The notes under the pieces were generated by a model that saw only the letters and a list, made by a program, of their open reading frames with translations, was not told the DNA's origin and searched no databases. Position numbers and translations under genes: made by a program. A stretch of 57,795 bases of DNA from Clostridiales bacterium UBA7001 (lineage in GTDB: Bacteria; Bacillota; Clostridia; TANB77; CAG-508): positions 1 through 57,795 of the forward strand of contig DJXP01000045.1 in NCBI GenBank assembly GCA_002449785.1, in the 5' to 3' direction. This document shows positions 34,397 to 43,906 of the stretch, piece by piece. Within the stretch, counting starts at the first letter, position 1. Every line of letters starts with the position of its first letter.

Positions 34397-35542
34397 TTAC
34401 ACTATTTTTATTATTTGCTCCCATGGTAAATCCTTTTTTCCAAAGTGTCCATAATTAGTAGTTTTCTTATAAATTGGTTTTCTTAAATCTAAACTATCTA
34501 TTATACCTTTTGGAGTAAGTTTAAATGTGTTAACAATTTTTTTAACTATTTCAGTATCTGGAATCTTTCCGGTTCCGAATGTATCTACATAAATTGATAT
34601 AGGTTTTGCAATTCCAATTGCGTATGAAAGTTGTATTTCACATTTTTTTGCAAAACCGTTTGCAACTATATTTTTAGCAATAAATCTTGCCATATATGCA
34701 GCTGACCTATCAACTTTTGTTGGATCTTTTCCTGAAAATGCACCTCCACCATGTCTACTATAACCACCATATGTATCAACTATTATTTTTCTTCCTGTTA
34801 ATCCACTATCTCCAAGTGGTCCACCTATTACAAATCTACCTGTTGGGTTAATGTAATATTTTGTATTATTATCTAATAATTCTTGTGGTACTACTGGTCT
34901 TACAACATTTTCAATAATATCTTCTTTTAACTTATCCATACCAATTCCATCTTTATGTTGTGTAGATACAACAATTGTATCTATTCTTTTGGGTTTATCT
35001 TTTTCATATTCAACAGTCACTTGAACTTTACCATCAGGTCTTAAATAATTAATAATATTCTTTTTTCTAACTTCAGCAAGTCTTTTTGCTAGTTTATGTG
35101 CTAAGTAAATTGGCATAGGCATATAATCTTCTGTCTCATCAGTTGCAAAACCAAACATCATTCCTTGGTCTCCTGCACCTTCAGATTTTTCTTTTGATCC
35201 TTGTTTTTCTTCTAAAGACTTATCAACTCCTAAAGCTATATCTGATGATTGTTTAGAAATATTAATTAATACTTTACATGTTTTATAATCAATATCTGTC
35301 TCACTATTATCGAATCCAACTTCTTTAATTGTATCTCTAACAATTTTTTCAATATCTACTTCAGCATTTGAAGTAATTTCACCTGTAACTAATATCTGAC
35401 CTTTTCCAGCAACTGTTTCACACGCCACTCTAGAATATGGATCTCTTAAAAAATACGCATCTAATATACTATCTGAAATATAATCACATAATTTATCTGG
35501 ATGTCCTTCTGTTACACTTTCTGATGTAAATAATCTTCTCAT
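34397..35542 (-). CDS. metK: S-adenosylmethionine synthetase
   Basis: Makes SAM from methionine and ATP. The 381-residue protein is full length. SVTEGHPDKLCDYISD at the N-terminus is the methionine/ATP-binding block, GAGDQGMMFGFA near 120 the family signature, and GGGAFSGKDPTKVDRSAAY near 260 the phosphate-binding P-loop region. The N-terminus follows AGAGGAGG at good spacing. A SAM-I riboswitch with a terminator stands in the leader, so transcription stops when SAM is abundant. Confidence 0.98.
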   Translation of the reverse strand: MRRLFTSESVTEGHPDKLCDYISDSILDAYFLRDPYSRVACETVAGKGQILVTGEITSNAEVDIEKIVRDTIKEVGFDNSETDIDYKTCKVLINISKQSSDIALGVDKSLEEKQGSKEKSEGAGDQGMMFGFATDETEDYMPMPIYLAHKLAKRLAEVRKKNIINYLRPDGKVQVTVEYEKDKPKRIDTIVVSTQHKDGIGMDKLKEDIIENVVRPVVPQELLDNNTKYYINPTGRFVIGGPLGDSGLTGRKIIVDTYGGYSRHGGGAFSGKDPTKVDRSAAYMARFIAKNIVANGFAKKCEIQLSYAIGIAKPISIYVDTFGTGKIPDTEIVKKIVNTFKLTPKGIIDSLDLRKPIYKKTTNYGHFGKKDLPWEQIIKIV

Positions 35543-35571
35543 AATAACCTCCTCTTTCTAATAAAAAACAT

Positions 35572-35714
35572 AAAAGCTCTGCACATGCAGAGCTTTGAAT
35601 AATTAACACACTTAATCATCATTCAAAACAATACATGTTTTGACGGTATTAGCACCTAATTTAATAGGTTGCTGTGGAGTCACAGAGCCGTTCTCTCATC
35701 CACTCTTGATAATA
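35572..35714 (-). promoter_or_regulatory. SAM-I (S-box) riboswitch with terminator before metK
   Basis: On minus, TTATCAAGAGTGG starts the aptamer, followed by GACTCCACAGCAACC and AGGTGCTAATACCG, the SAM-I hallmarks. P1 closes with TGATGAT. The expression platform is an eleven-base stem, AAAGCTCTGCA with TGCAGAGCTTT (35573-35596), followed by a T-rich TATGTTTTTTATT. High SAM should end transcription before metK. Confidence 0.93.
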
Positions 35715-35731
35715 TTAATTAAATTGCTATT

Positions 35732-35760
35732 ATTTTACAATATTTTCTATAACTTGTCAA
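35732..35760 (-). promoter_or_regulatory. Sigma-A promoter of metK
   Basis: TTGACA (35755-35760 on minus) and TAAAAT (35732-35737) are 17 bases apart. Transcription would start just before the SAM-I aptamer. Confidence 0.8.
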
Positions 35761-35783
35761 TAGTCAACTTATGTAAACACAAA

Positions 35784-36578
35784 TTAAATTCTAGATACCA
35801 TTAAATTACTAGAAGAATACTTTTTTAATCCTTTATTAAAAATTCCAAATGTTAGTAAGCTAATAATTAATACAGAAATAATTAACAAAAAGAATTCACG
35901 TATTCCAAATTTTAACATTAATTTAAATGGCATATATGTAGAAAACCCAACTGGTATTATTGTATATAAAATTAATTTAACACTTTTCTTAAATATCGTT
36001 TCTGGATAAGTTGCAAAATTTAACATTGTATTATTTATAGTATCTCCTAAAATATCTGCTTTAACAAACCAGAAGCAAAAACTATTATATATTATAGAAA
36101 TTTCAGCTATTATTATCCCACCACAAATATTTACAAATGTGAATATTATAAATCTTTTTATAGTTATTCCATAGAATAATAATACAATATAACCATATAT
36201 CAAATCTCCCAAAGCAGATATTTTACTTCTTGATGTAACAACACTTATTAAAACATTTTTAGGCTGAACTATAAAGCTATCTAATTTTCCATTTACAATT
36301 AGTTTTGAAAGATTAAAAGCTTCCTCAAAAAATAAATGTGCTATTCCATATGTTCCAGAAGCAATTCCCCAAAGCAATATTACTTGTTTAAATGATAAAC
36401 CACCAACATTATCTTTTATATTAAACAAAACCATCCATTGTATAATAAATGATGCATTATTTAATATCATAAATATTACATTAGTAATGAAAGTAACTTT
36501 ATTAAGCATTTGCATCATAATACTATATTTTATTGATAGTAAAGATATTTTTATCTGTTTTTTAACCTCCATTAACAT
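35784..36578 (-). CDS. ABC-2 family permease (COG3694-like)
   Basis: A 264-residue membrane protein with six hydrophobic segments. It matches the YvfS-like ABC-2 permease group that travels with a second permease and one ATPase (COG3694/COG4587/COG4586). The N-terminal IKYSIMMQMLNKVTFITNV and the late FFLLIISVLIISLLTFGIFN are typical. It starts inside the end of the previous permease gene, an overlap of 17 bases that implies translational coupling. A GGAGG lies within the first codons and has no standard start codon at proper spacing after it, so the exact start is not certain. Confidence 0.85.
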   Translation of the reverse strand: MLMEVKKQIKISLLSIKYSIMMQMLNKVTFITNVIFMILNNASFIIQWMVLFNIKDNVGGLSFKQVILLWGIASGTYGIAHLFFEEAFNLSKLIVNGKLDSFIVQPKNVLISVVTSRSKISALGDLIYGYIVLLFYGITIKRFIIFTFVNICGGIIIAEISIIYNSFCFWFVKADILGDTINNTMLNFATYPETIFKKSVKLILYTIIPVGFSTYMPFKLMLKFGIREFFLLIISVLIISLLTFGIFNKGLKKYSSSNLMVSRI

Positions 36579-37356
36579 TTACTTTTTTCACTCCTTCTTT
36601 ATATAGCAAATTCATAATAATTATTGTACAAATCAAATAAATACCTTGCACTAAAAAGATTTTACAAAATATATTAAAATTGAAATCTATTATAATTTTT
36701 GCTGGTCCATACATAATTGGATATGTTGGAAAAAAACTAAATATAGTCTTTATAGAATTTGGAAACATCTCAATAGGAATAATTGTACCAAATATTAAAA
36801 CTAATTTATCAAAAACCCAATGAAAAGGCATAGCATCTTCTATCCAAAACGAAATTAGACTTATAGAAATATCTATTATAGAAAATATTAAAGCACTAAA
36901 TATTAAAGCTATTAGTACAAATGGTATTTGAAGTATTGTAAATTTTAGCCTTCCAATAAAAATAGTACCAATAGTACTTACAACTAGTACAAAGACTAAT
37001 GACTTTATTGTAATGTCCCCTAGATTTTTTACAATAAGATAGCTAACATAATTGTATGGTTTATTAATGCTATATGCAATATTTCCAGATTTTATAGAAT
37101 CAGATATTTCATTTGTAAAATTTTTATTTCTTACACCAAACCATATTCCCTCTGTAATTAATACATACCATAAAATTTGGCTCTTAGAATACCCATTAAT
37201 TGTTTCTTGATCAGAATACATATATTTCCATAAATTAAATAATACAAAAATTATAATCGCAAATGATAATATTCTAAGCACTATATTTGATACATACTGT
37301 ATATTATCTAAAATTGTGACTTTATATATATGTAAATATTTTTTCAATGTTTTCAC
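36562..37356 (-). CDS. ABC-2 family permease (COG4587-like)
   Basis: A 264-residue membrane protein with six hydrophobic segments, the second permease of the exporter. It shares the family pattern with its neighbour at low identity: YSKSQILWYVLITEGIWFGVRN, then KFTILQIPFVLIALIFSALIFSIIDI (two pieces), and a C-terminal membrane segment. AAGGTG stands before the ATG. It begins six bases after the ATPase gene ends. Together the three genes should form an efflux system for a drug, lipid or other small compound; the cargo cannot be inferred. Confidence 0.85.
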   Translation of the reverse strand: MKTLKKYLHIYKVTILDNIQYVSNIVLRILSFAIIIFVLFNLWKYMYSDQETINGYSKSQILWYVLITEGIWFGVRNKNFTNEISDSIKSGNIAYSINKPYNYVSYLIVKNLGDITIKSLVFVLVVSTIGTIFIGRLKFTILQIPFVLIALIFSALIFSIIDISISLISFWIEDAMPFHWVFDKLVLIFGTIIPIEMFPNSIKTIFSFFPTYPIMYGPAKIIIDFNFNIFCKIFLVQGIYLICTIIIMNLLYKEGVKKVNVNGG

Positions 37357-37362
37357 CTTCTT

Positions 37363-38334
37363 TTATTTTTTATAAATTTCAGTAATAATATTTTCGAGTG
37401 GTATATTCGAAATATTTATATCTATTATTTCATCTTCATCAATTTGTTTTATGATATCCATAACATTTGATTTTGTAGTATCTATTTCAATCTTCAAACA
37501 ATTATCAACATTTTTTAAAATTGTATATTCTTCAGAACCATGCAAATTTACTTTTCTTTTAGTTCTCACTTCTATAATTTTTTTATTTAAATAATTATAT
37601 TTAAGTTTTCTCATAGTATCATCTAGAATTATTTTTCCATTATTTATTATAATTACTCTTTTACATAGCTTTTCTATATCACCAATATCGTGACTTGTTA
37701 AAAATATTGTAGTATTATATTCTTTATTCATTTTCTTAATTAATTCTCTTATATTTTCCTTAACTACTGGATCCAAACCTATTGTAGGCTCATCAAGAAA
37801 TAATATTTTAGGCTCATGAATTAATGATGCAACAATCTCACATCTTATTCTCTGCCCAAGTGACAAATTTCTAACAGGAGTATTAATAAATTTTCCCAAA
37901 TCAAAAACTTTACTATATTCTTCAATTTTTTTTTCAATTTGATTATCATTTAAGTCATATATTGCACCAAAAAATTTAAAGTTATCATATGGAGTAAGAT
38001 GCATCCATAATTGCTCTTTTTGTCCAAAAACTGTTCCTATATTATAAGCTAATTTTTTTCTTTGTTTGCTTGGATTGATTCCCATGACGCTAATAGTTCC
38101 ATTTGATGGATATAATATTCCAGTTAACATTTTAATTGTAGTACTTTTACCAGCCCCATTTGGTCCAATAAATGCAATGATTTCTCCTTCTTGTACTGAA
38201 AAAGAAATATTATTTACAGCATTTATAATATTATAATTAGGATTAAATATGGATTTTATACTGCCTTTAATTCCTTTTTCTTTTACCTTTACTTTAAATT
38301 CTTTACTTAGACTCTTTACTTCTATAATTGCCAT
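37363..38334 (-). CDS. ABC-2 exporter ATP-binding protein (COG4586-like)
   Basis: A 323-residue ABC ATPase. Walker A is GPNGAGKSTTIKML, the Q-loop is FGQKEQLW, the signature NLSLGQRIRCE, Walker B ILFLDEPTIGLDP, and the H-loop TSHDIGDIE. The N-terminal extension (KVKEKGIKGSIKSIFNPN) and the C-terminal domain of about 90 residues are typical of COG4586, which pairs with two ABC-2 permeases. GAAAGGA precedes the ATG. Its leader holds a terminator and alternative pairings, so expression is probably attenuated. Confidence 0.92.
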   Translation of the reverse strand: MAIIEVKSLSKEFKVKVKEKGIKGSIKSIFNPNYNIINAVNNISFSVQEGEIIAFIGPNGAGKSTTIKMLTGILYPSNGTISVMGINPSKQRKKLAYNIGTVFGQKEQLWMHLTPYDNFKFFGAIYDLNDNQIEKKIEEYSKVFDLGKFINTPVRNLSLGQRIRCEIVASLIHEPKILFLDEPTIGLDPVVKENIRELIKKMNKEYNTTIFLTSHDIGDIEKLCKRVIIINNGKIILDDTMRKLKYNYLNKKIIEVRTKRKVNLHGSEEYTILKNVDNCLKIEIDTTKSNVMDIIKQIDEDEIIDINISNIPLENIITEIYKK

Positions 38335-38371
38335 TTAAATCAATCCTTTCATTAATTATTATAAGTGTAAA

Positions 38372-38523
38372 TAACAAAAAGAGTCTAATGATTCTTCATT
38401 AGACTCCTTATAAGAATTTCTTATTTTAAGTGTAAGTAACTATTGTTACTCTGTACCGCTCGCTTTAAACTAGGTACACTCTAATCTTTAAATTAAGTTA
38501 ACACAAGTATAAAAATTTGTCAA
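38372..38523 (-). promoter_or_regulatory. Structured leader with promoter and intrinsic terminator before the ABC exporter
   Basis: On minus, TTGACA (38518-38523) has a weak -10 (TAACTT, 38495-38500) after 17 bases. The leader then holds GTACC/GGTAC (38473-38477 with 38453-38457), GTAAC-AATA-GTTAC (38436-38449) and a perfect terminator stem GAGTCTAATG/CATTAGACTC (38381-38406) followed by TTTTTGTT. GTGTA at 38475-38479 could pair with TACAC at 38430-38434 instead, and ATTAGA at 38480-38485 could pair with the TCTAAT of the terminator. It does not match a riboswitch class I know. Confidence 0.65.
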
Positions 38524-38530
38524 GCATTTT

Positions 38531-40075
38531 TTATTGTTTTTTAGAATATATAATAAGTTCTGACTTAGCACCTTTTAACCAATCTTTAAGCTGTTGCTCT
38601 GTATATAATGCATCCTTTACTACAGTTGTTTTCATATGATAATACTTTCCATCAAAATGAAATATTAATCCTGTATGTTGTCCAGTTTTTCCAAACAAAT
38701 TTCCTTTTGCATTACGCCATTTAGTAGTATTAGATAATGCTGCTACAATTTTTCCTTCATCTAGTGCTTTTCTTATGTGTTTAACACTAGGTGAAGCATA
38801 TGATACTTTTATCTTATAATGATTATTAATATCTTTGTTTTTATATACTGGTACATTTTTATATTTCTGGTTAGGATGAGATTTTATTATTAAATTATAT
38901 ACTTCTCTTAAACTATGATTACTATTATTTAGTATATTAATGGCATTAACATATGAAGCTATCATTCCAGCATGCGAACCAACTGTACTTCCATGCCATG
39001 GTAAATTTTTAGTACTTTTTGAATGAGGTTTACAGCCAACTTTTTTAGCATGCTTTAGATCAAATTTTGAAGATGAGCTTGAGCTTGAAGTTGATTTTGC
39101 CTTTACCTCAACCGTACACTTTGCCACTTCACCATTTGATATTGTAGCTGTTATAACAGCAGTTCCTTTACCTACACCTTTTACTACACCATTATTTACA
39201 GTTGCCACACTTGTTTTAGATGAACTCCATTTAACATTATTATCAGTAGTTGATATAACTAATTTTTCTGTTTTTCCAACTTCCATTGATATTTTTGTTT
39301 TATTAAGCGAAATTTTTGCATTTGAAACTTGAAATTTAACTACACGAGTTGCTAATTGTTTATTAGTTTTATTATTATCTTGTGTTATTATTTTAATACA
39401 ATATTTCCCATTTTTCACAGTAAAATTATTTAATGGAAGTTGTACATTATTATTACCTTTTGGCAAGTTTTTCTTTTCAAGAACTATATTTGATGGATTA
39501 CTTCCATACATATCATATAATTTAACATAATTAATTCCAACCCAGTCTTGAACTACAAATGAACAATTTCCTTTATTGTATTTCCAGTTTTGAACTCTTG
39601 GTGCTGTATCTGCAACATACCTATTACCATTACTTTTAATTCTAAAAAAAGCTTCTAATTTGCAAGGTGAGTTAGACTTATCTGATACTGTTACATAAAA
39701 CTCATTTGTCTTTTTATTTAAATACTTATTTGATATTGTATATATTACATCAACTAATATAGATTTATTATTTGTACCATAATGTTTATCTATTTTCTTT
39801 ATAAATATTTTATCAGTTATTTTTTTCCCAATTTTTCCATCTTTAGCAGTGTAAAAAACAATTTTTGATTCATCTAAGCTACTAAAATCTCTAAAAGAAA
39901 TAACAACATCATCATATTTTTGGCTATTTGTTTTTACTGTCATTCTTGGTGAATTATCAAAAGTAGAAAACCCCTCAAAAGATGTAGAAGCAAAACTAGG
40001 ATTATTTATTAATATTGCAAAGGAAAAAATTAAAAACCAAAAAACAATTCTAGTTAGACTTATTCTTCTTTTCAT
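38531..40075 (-). CDS. Secreted Big_2 (Ig-like) protein with a peptidase-like C-terminal domain
   Basis: A 514-residue secreted protein. A signal peptide spans residues 1-30 and ends near SFAS. Residues 30-240 are beta-rich repeats. Residues 245-320 form a Big_2 domain (KISMEVGKTEKLVISTTDN, SSKTSVATVNNGVVKGVGKG). After a Ser-rich linker, the C-terminal 170 residues resemble a C39-like papain fold (WHGSTVGSHAGMIASYVNAI, FGKTGQHTGLIFHFDGKYY), but the usual Cys-containing active-site motif is not evident, so activity is doubtful. The ATG at 40075 follows AAGGAGGAG; the frame opens ten codons earlier. Confidence 0.75.
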   Translation of the reverse strand: MKRRISLTRIVFWFLIFSFAILINNPSFASTSFEGFSTFDNSPRMTVKTNSQKYDDVVISFRDFSSLDESKIVFYTAKDGKIGKKITDKIFIKKIDKHYGTNNKSILVDVIYTISNKYLNKKTNEFYVTVSDKSNSPCKLEAFFRIKSNGNRYVADTAPRVQNWKYNKGNCSFVVQDWVGINYVKLYDMYGSNPSNIVLEKKNLPKGNNNVQLPLNNFTVKNGKYCIKIITQDNNKTNKQLATRVVKFQVSNAKISLNKTKISMEVGKTEKLVISTTDNNVKWSSSKTSVATVNNGVVKGVGKGTAVITATISNGEVAKCTVEVKAKSTSSSSSSSKFDLKHAKKVGCKPHSKSTKNLPWHGSTVGSHAGMIASYVNAINILNNSNHSLREVYNLIIKSHPNQKYKNVPVYKNKDINNHYKIKVSYASPSVKHIRKALDEGKIVAALSNTTKWRNAKGNLFGKTGQHTGLIFHFDGKYYHMKTTVVKDALYTEQQLKDWLKGAKSELIIYSKKQ

Positions 40076-40166
40076 TTTTCTCCTCCTTAAAATATATTTT
40101 CGCATCTATTTTTATTTTACCATATTTTTCAGACTATTTCAAATTTTTAAAAGAATGCTTTTTCTA

Positions 40167-40409
40167 TTAATTATTTAATTCAGTATTTGAATTATCAACG
40201 TTTTCAAATTTAATTTCTTCATTAGTCTCATATTCTTCTGAGTAATCTTCTAGATACTCATCTGAATCATTTTCTGAATAGCCTTCAACATTCTCTTCAG
40301 AAATCTCATCTGCATCTTTATTATCTTTATAAATGTCATATACTACAATACTTCCTAGTAAAACTAGAAGAATTATTAATAAAATAAAAAACTTTATACT
40401 CTTTTTCAT
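40167..40409 (-). CDS. Small acidic membrane-anchored protein
   Basis: An 80-residue protein with one membrane helix (residues 6-24, FFILLIILLVLLGSIVVYD) and a very acidic outside tail (EISEENVEGYSENDSDEYLE). I do not recognise a family. AGGAGG precedes the ATG. It lies 27 bases after polA and 91 bases before the Big_2 gene, so it could share a transcript with either. Confidence 0.6.
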   Translation of the reverse strand: MKKSIKFFILLIILLVLLGSIVVYDIYKDNKDADEISEENVEGYSENDSDEYLEDYSEEYETNEEIKFENVDNSNTELNN

Positions 40410-40436
40410 TATTTCCTCCTATATATATTAAAATAT

Positions 40437-43157
40437 TTATTTTGCTTGATACCAATTTTTCCCCTCTTCAACTTCAACTTTAAGTGGTATCTTTAATTTA
40501 GCTGCACTTTCCATACATTCTTCCAGGATTTGTCTTACTTCTTCTTTTTCTTCTAAAACTGTTTCAACTAGTAGCTCATCATGTATCTGCAAAATAATTT
40601 TTGATTTAAGATTTCTTTTCTTTAATTCATTATAAACCTTAATCATTGCTATTTTCATTATGTCTGCTGCAGTTCCCTGGATTGGAGTATTCATCGCAGC
40701 TCTTGAACCAAATTGTCTTATCATATAATTTTTAGAATTAAGTTCAGGAATATATCTTCTTCTACCATATAGTGTTTTTACATAACCTTTTCTCTTAGCT
40801 TCTTCAACAATTTCTGACATATATTGTTTTATACCACTATATGTTTCTAAATACTGTTCTATATATTGTTTGGCTTCATTTCTTTTTATATCAATTTGCT
40901 CTGCTAAGCCAAAATCACTTATACCATATACAATTCCGAAATTAACAGCTTTGGCTCTACTTCTTAATTGTTTAGATACATCTTCAATTGGCACATTAAA
41001 TACTTGTGATGCAGTAACAGTATGAATATCTTCACCACTATTAAATGCATCTATCATAGTTTTATCATCAGCCATATGTGCTAAAACTCTAAGTTCAACC
41101 TGTGAATAGTCACTATCTAAGAATACTTTTCCTTCTCCTGGCTTAAACACTTTTCTTACTTTTTTGCCTAATTCTGTTCTTGTTGGTATATTTTGAAGAT
41201 TAGGTTCTGTACTACTCAATCTTCCTGTACTTGTAACAGTTTGGTGAAAATATGTATGAATTCTACCGGTTTTCTCATTTATAAATGGGATCATACCTTC
41301 GACATAAGTTGAATTAAGTTTAACAAGCTGTCTATAATCTAATATTTTTTCAATTATTGGATGTGAATCTTTTATTTTTTCTAAACTATCCACATCTGTT
41401 GAGTATCCACTTTTAGTCTTTTTAAAAGATTTTAAGCCTAGTTTTTCATATAGTATAACTCCTAGTTGTTTAGTAGAATTTATATTAAACTCTTCTCCTG
41501 CTAAATTATAAATATCGATTCTTAATTCTTCAATATGTTTTTTTAATGTTGCACCATATTTAATAATCTCTTTTTCATCTGCATATATTCCTTCATATTG
41601 CATTTCTGAAAGTATTTCAATTAAAGGCATTTCAATGTTATTAAATAAGTCTAATGACTCAATATTTTTTAATTCATTTATTAACTTTTCTTTAATATTT
41701 CCAATAACATATGCATATACCGCAAATTTGTAGCTTGCTTTTTCGATATCAATTTGTTCTTCTGCTTGAGTTTCAAATAAACTTGTTTGATGGTTTTCGT
41801 CATCTTCTTTTTCATTTAGCTCTGATATATCTAATTCAAGATATTGTTTAGCTAAATCTTCTACTGAATATGCATTTGAAACAGCATTTAAAATATATCC
41901 TGCAATCTCAATATCAAACATCATATTTTTAGATTCTATGCCAATTTGTTTTAATAATATGTAATCAATTTTTTGCTTATGCCCACATTTTAATATTTTT
42001 TCATTTTCAAAAATATCTTTAAACTTATTTGAAAATTTCGCAGTATATACAACATTTTTTTCTTTATTATATATATTTATATATTTTATCTTTTCTTTTA
42101 TTATTAAATTTTCATCTTGGCTACTTTGTTTTTCAAAGTAATAATATAATTCATCTTGCTTCTTTATTTCTTCTACAAGTGTATCTATTTCACTTTCATC
42201 TTTTAAATACTTATGTTCAAATAAATCTTCAATATTTTTACTAGCTTCTTCTAAATTTTCTATATTTTCAAGCCCAAATCTATCGATATATCTATTAAAT
42301 CTTAGTTTTTTAAACAGTTCTAATACTTTCTTTTTATCCCAATCCACAACTTTGAAATCTTCTATGTTTTTATCAATAGGAGCATCTGTATCAATTCGTC
42401 CTAATTCTCTAGAAAGAAAAGCCAAATCTTTATTGTTTTCTAGATTTTCCTTTAGTTTTCCTTTAGCAACTTGCTCACCAGATTCAAGCTTCTTATATAT
42501 ATTATCAACTGAGGAAAACTCTTTTATTAGATTTAAAGCAGTTTTTTCTCCAATACCTGGTACACCAGGTATATTATCAGATGTATCTCCCATAAGCCCT
42601 TTTACTTCAATTAACTGCTTTGGTTCAATTCCATAAACTTCCAAAATTTTCGCTCTGTCGAAATTTTCTGTTTCAGTTTTACCTCCTTTAGTTCTAGGAA
42701 TCCTTATAACAGTTTTATCTGTAGCAAGTTGGAAAGAATCCCTATCACCAGTAAGAAGAGTAACGTCTAATCCTTGCTTTTCAGAATATTTAGCAAGCGT
42801 TCCTAAAATATCATCAGCTTCATACCCAGGTTTTTCAATTATTTTAATATTCATTGCCCCTAAAACTTCTTTAATTATAGGCATTTGCATAGCCAGTTCA
42901 TCAGGCATTCCTTTTCTTGTACCTTTATAATCTTTATACATTTCATGCCTTTTAGTAGGATGTTTAACATCAAAAGCAACAACCATATATTCAGGATTCA
43001 AATCATCTATTAATTTAAACATAATAGCTAAAAAGCCATATACTGCATTTGTATATGTTCCATCAGCTGTTTGAAGCATTTTACTTCCCATTATTCCATA
43101 AAAAGCTCTATTTAATATACTATTTCCATCAATGACTACTAATTTTTCTTTTTTCAA
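40437..43157 (-). CDS. polA: DNA polymerase I
   Basis: Repair and Okazaki-fragment polymerase of 906 residues. The N-terminal 5'-3' exonuclease domain (VVIDGNSILNRAFYG, EADDILGTLA, GDTSDNIPGVPGIGEKTA) is complete. The middle region lacks the DxE motif of a proofreading exonuclease, as in Bacillus enzymes. The polymerase domain has DYSQVELRVLAH (motif A), RAKAVNFGIVYGISDFGLAE (motif B) and QIHDELLVE (motif C). I placed the start at a TTG (43157) after GGGAGG; the open frame extends ten codons further. Confidence 0.97.
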   Translation of the reverse strand: MKKEKLVVIDGNSILNRAFYGIMGSKMLQTADGTYTNAVYGFLAIMFKLIDDLNPEYMVVAFDVKHPTKRHEMYKDYKGTRKGMPDELAMQMPIIKEVLGAMNIKIIEKPGYEADDILGTLAKYSEKQGLDVTLLTGDRDSFQLATDKTVIRIPRTKGGKTETENFDRAKILEVYGIEPKQLIEVKGLMGDTSDNIPGVPGIGEKTALNLIKEFSSVDNIYKKLESGEQVAKGKLKENLENNKDLAFLSRELGRIDTDAPIDKNIEDFKVVDWDKKKVLELFKKLRFNRYIDRFGLENIENLEEASKNIEDLFEHKYLKDESEIDTLVEEIKKQDELYYYFEKQSSQDENLIIKEKIKYINIYNKEKNVVYTAKFSNKFKDIFENEKILKCGHKQKIDYILLKQIGIESKNMMFDIEIAGYILNAVSNAYSVEDLAKQYLELDISELNEKEDDENHQTSLFETQAEEQIDIEKASYKFAVYAYVIGNIKEKLINELKNIESLDLFNNIEMPLIEILSEMQYEGIYADEKEIIKYGATLKKHIEELRIDIYNLAGEEFNINSTKQLGVILYEKLGLKSFKKTKSGYSTDVDSLEKIKDSHPIIEKILDYRQLVKLNSTYVEGMIPFINEKTGRIHTYFHQTVTSTGRLSSTEPNLQNIPTRTELGKKVRKVFKPGEGKVFLDSDYSQVELRVLAHMADDKTMIDAFNSGEDIHTVTASQVFNVPIEDVSKQLRSRAKAVNFGIVYGISDFGLAEQIDIKRNEAKQYIEQYLETYSGIKQYMSEIVEEAKRKGYVKTLYGRRRYIPELNSKNYMIRQFGSRAAMNTPIQGTAADIMKIAMIKVYNELKKRNLKSKIILQIHDELLVETVLEEKEEVRQILEECMESAAKLKIPLKVEVEEGKNWYQAK

Positions 43158-43207
43158 AACTACCTCCCAATATTTTATTAAATGCATTTTATCATATAAT
43201 TTATTTT

Positions 43208-43315
43208 ATGTCCAATTTTCAAAAGGGCCATTGGGGACATTTCTGTTTTGGACATTGCTGAGTCTGTTAGACTTTAGTCGTTACAGCCTCAGTATGCCGT
43301 AGCTTTTTGTCCAAA
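43208..43315. repeat. Intergenic inverted repeats with GGACA/TGTCC cores
   Basis: Within the 290-base polA upstream gap, ATGTCCAAT (43208-43216) pairs with ATTGGGGACAT (43230-43240), and TTTGGACA (43247-43254) pairs with TGTCCAAA (43308-43315) around an inner CTGAG/CTCAG stem. The stretch is more GC-rich than its surroundings. It resembles the GGGAC/GTCCC elements at 2702-2757 and 56310-56350. The remainder of the gap holds no ORF. Confidence 0.5.
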
Positions 43316-43447
43316 TGTGACCATATCTTGCCTTAATAATAAGTAATGCTATCTAAAAATTTAAGTTTATTTTAATCTAAAATTAATATATTTTTAATTA
43401 TTGAATGTTAACATATATTTATAAAGTAAAAAACGGAGGTATTTATT

Positions 43448-43762
43448 ATGAAAGATAAGATTTTGTATTTAATTATTGGAATTTTAATTGGAGCCATAAT
43501 TGCAACTATATGTTTTTATTTTTATAATAAAAACAATGTAAGCAATATGCCTAATATGAATGGAAACAGACCACAAATGATGCAAGGTGGTCCACATGAC
43601 AGGACTTCAAATCAAGATTTCGATGGAGAAACTCCACCAGAAATACCTACTGATGAAAAACCAGAAAAAACTGATACTTTTTCAAATGATAGTGCAGAAT
43701 ATAATAACAGTGTTCAAACTAATTTAAATATTGAATCTACAGAAAAGACTAATGATATTTAA
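43448..43762 (+). CDS. Small membrane protein with a Pro/Met/Asn-rich outer tail
   Basis: A 104-residue protein with one membrane helix (residues 5-26, LYLIIGILIGAIIATICFYFY). The outer tail is unstructured in look: MNGNRPQMMQGGPHD, TPPEIPTDEKPEK and Asn/Ser/Thr-rich runs. I do not recognise a family. CGGAGG stands nine bases before the ATG. It lies on plus between two minus-strand genes, with a strong bidirectional terminator after it. A regulatory or assembly role is possible but there is no evidence. Confidence 0.6.
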   Translation: MKDKILYLIIGILIGAIIATICFYFYNKNNVSNMPNMNGNRPQMMQGGPHDRTSNQDFDGETPPEIPTDEKPEKTDTFSNDSAEYNNSVQTNLNIESTEKTNDI

Positions 43763-43848
43763 TTATATTTGTTATATAATTTAAAATATTATATATGTCT
43801 ATATAAAAATATTAATTTTGGAAATTATAAGCTATATATTATCAGATA

Positions 43849-43888
43849 AAAAGCGAATCATAATATTATTCTACTATGATTCGCTTTT
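43849..43888. terminator. Bidirectional terminator between the small plus-strand gene and mgtA
   Basis: AAAAGCGAATCATA (43849-43862) pairs perfectly with TATGATTCGCTTTT (43875-43888). T-tracts follow on both strands (CTTTTCTTATT and CTTTTTATCTGAT). Confidence 0.85.
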
Positions 43889-43906
43889 CTTATTCATAAA
43901 TCTTCC

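Noticed and set aside
38372..38523. T-box leader
   Set aside because: There is no GGNACCRCG T-box motif on the minus strand and the downstream genes encode an exporter, not an amino-acid gene.
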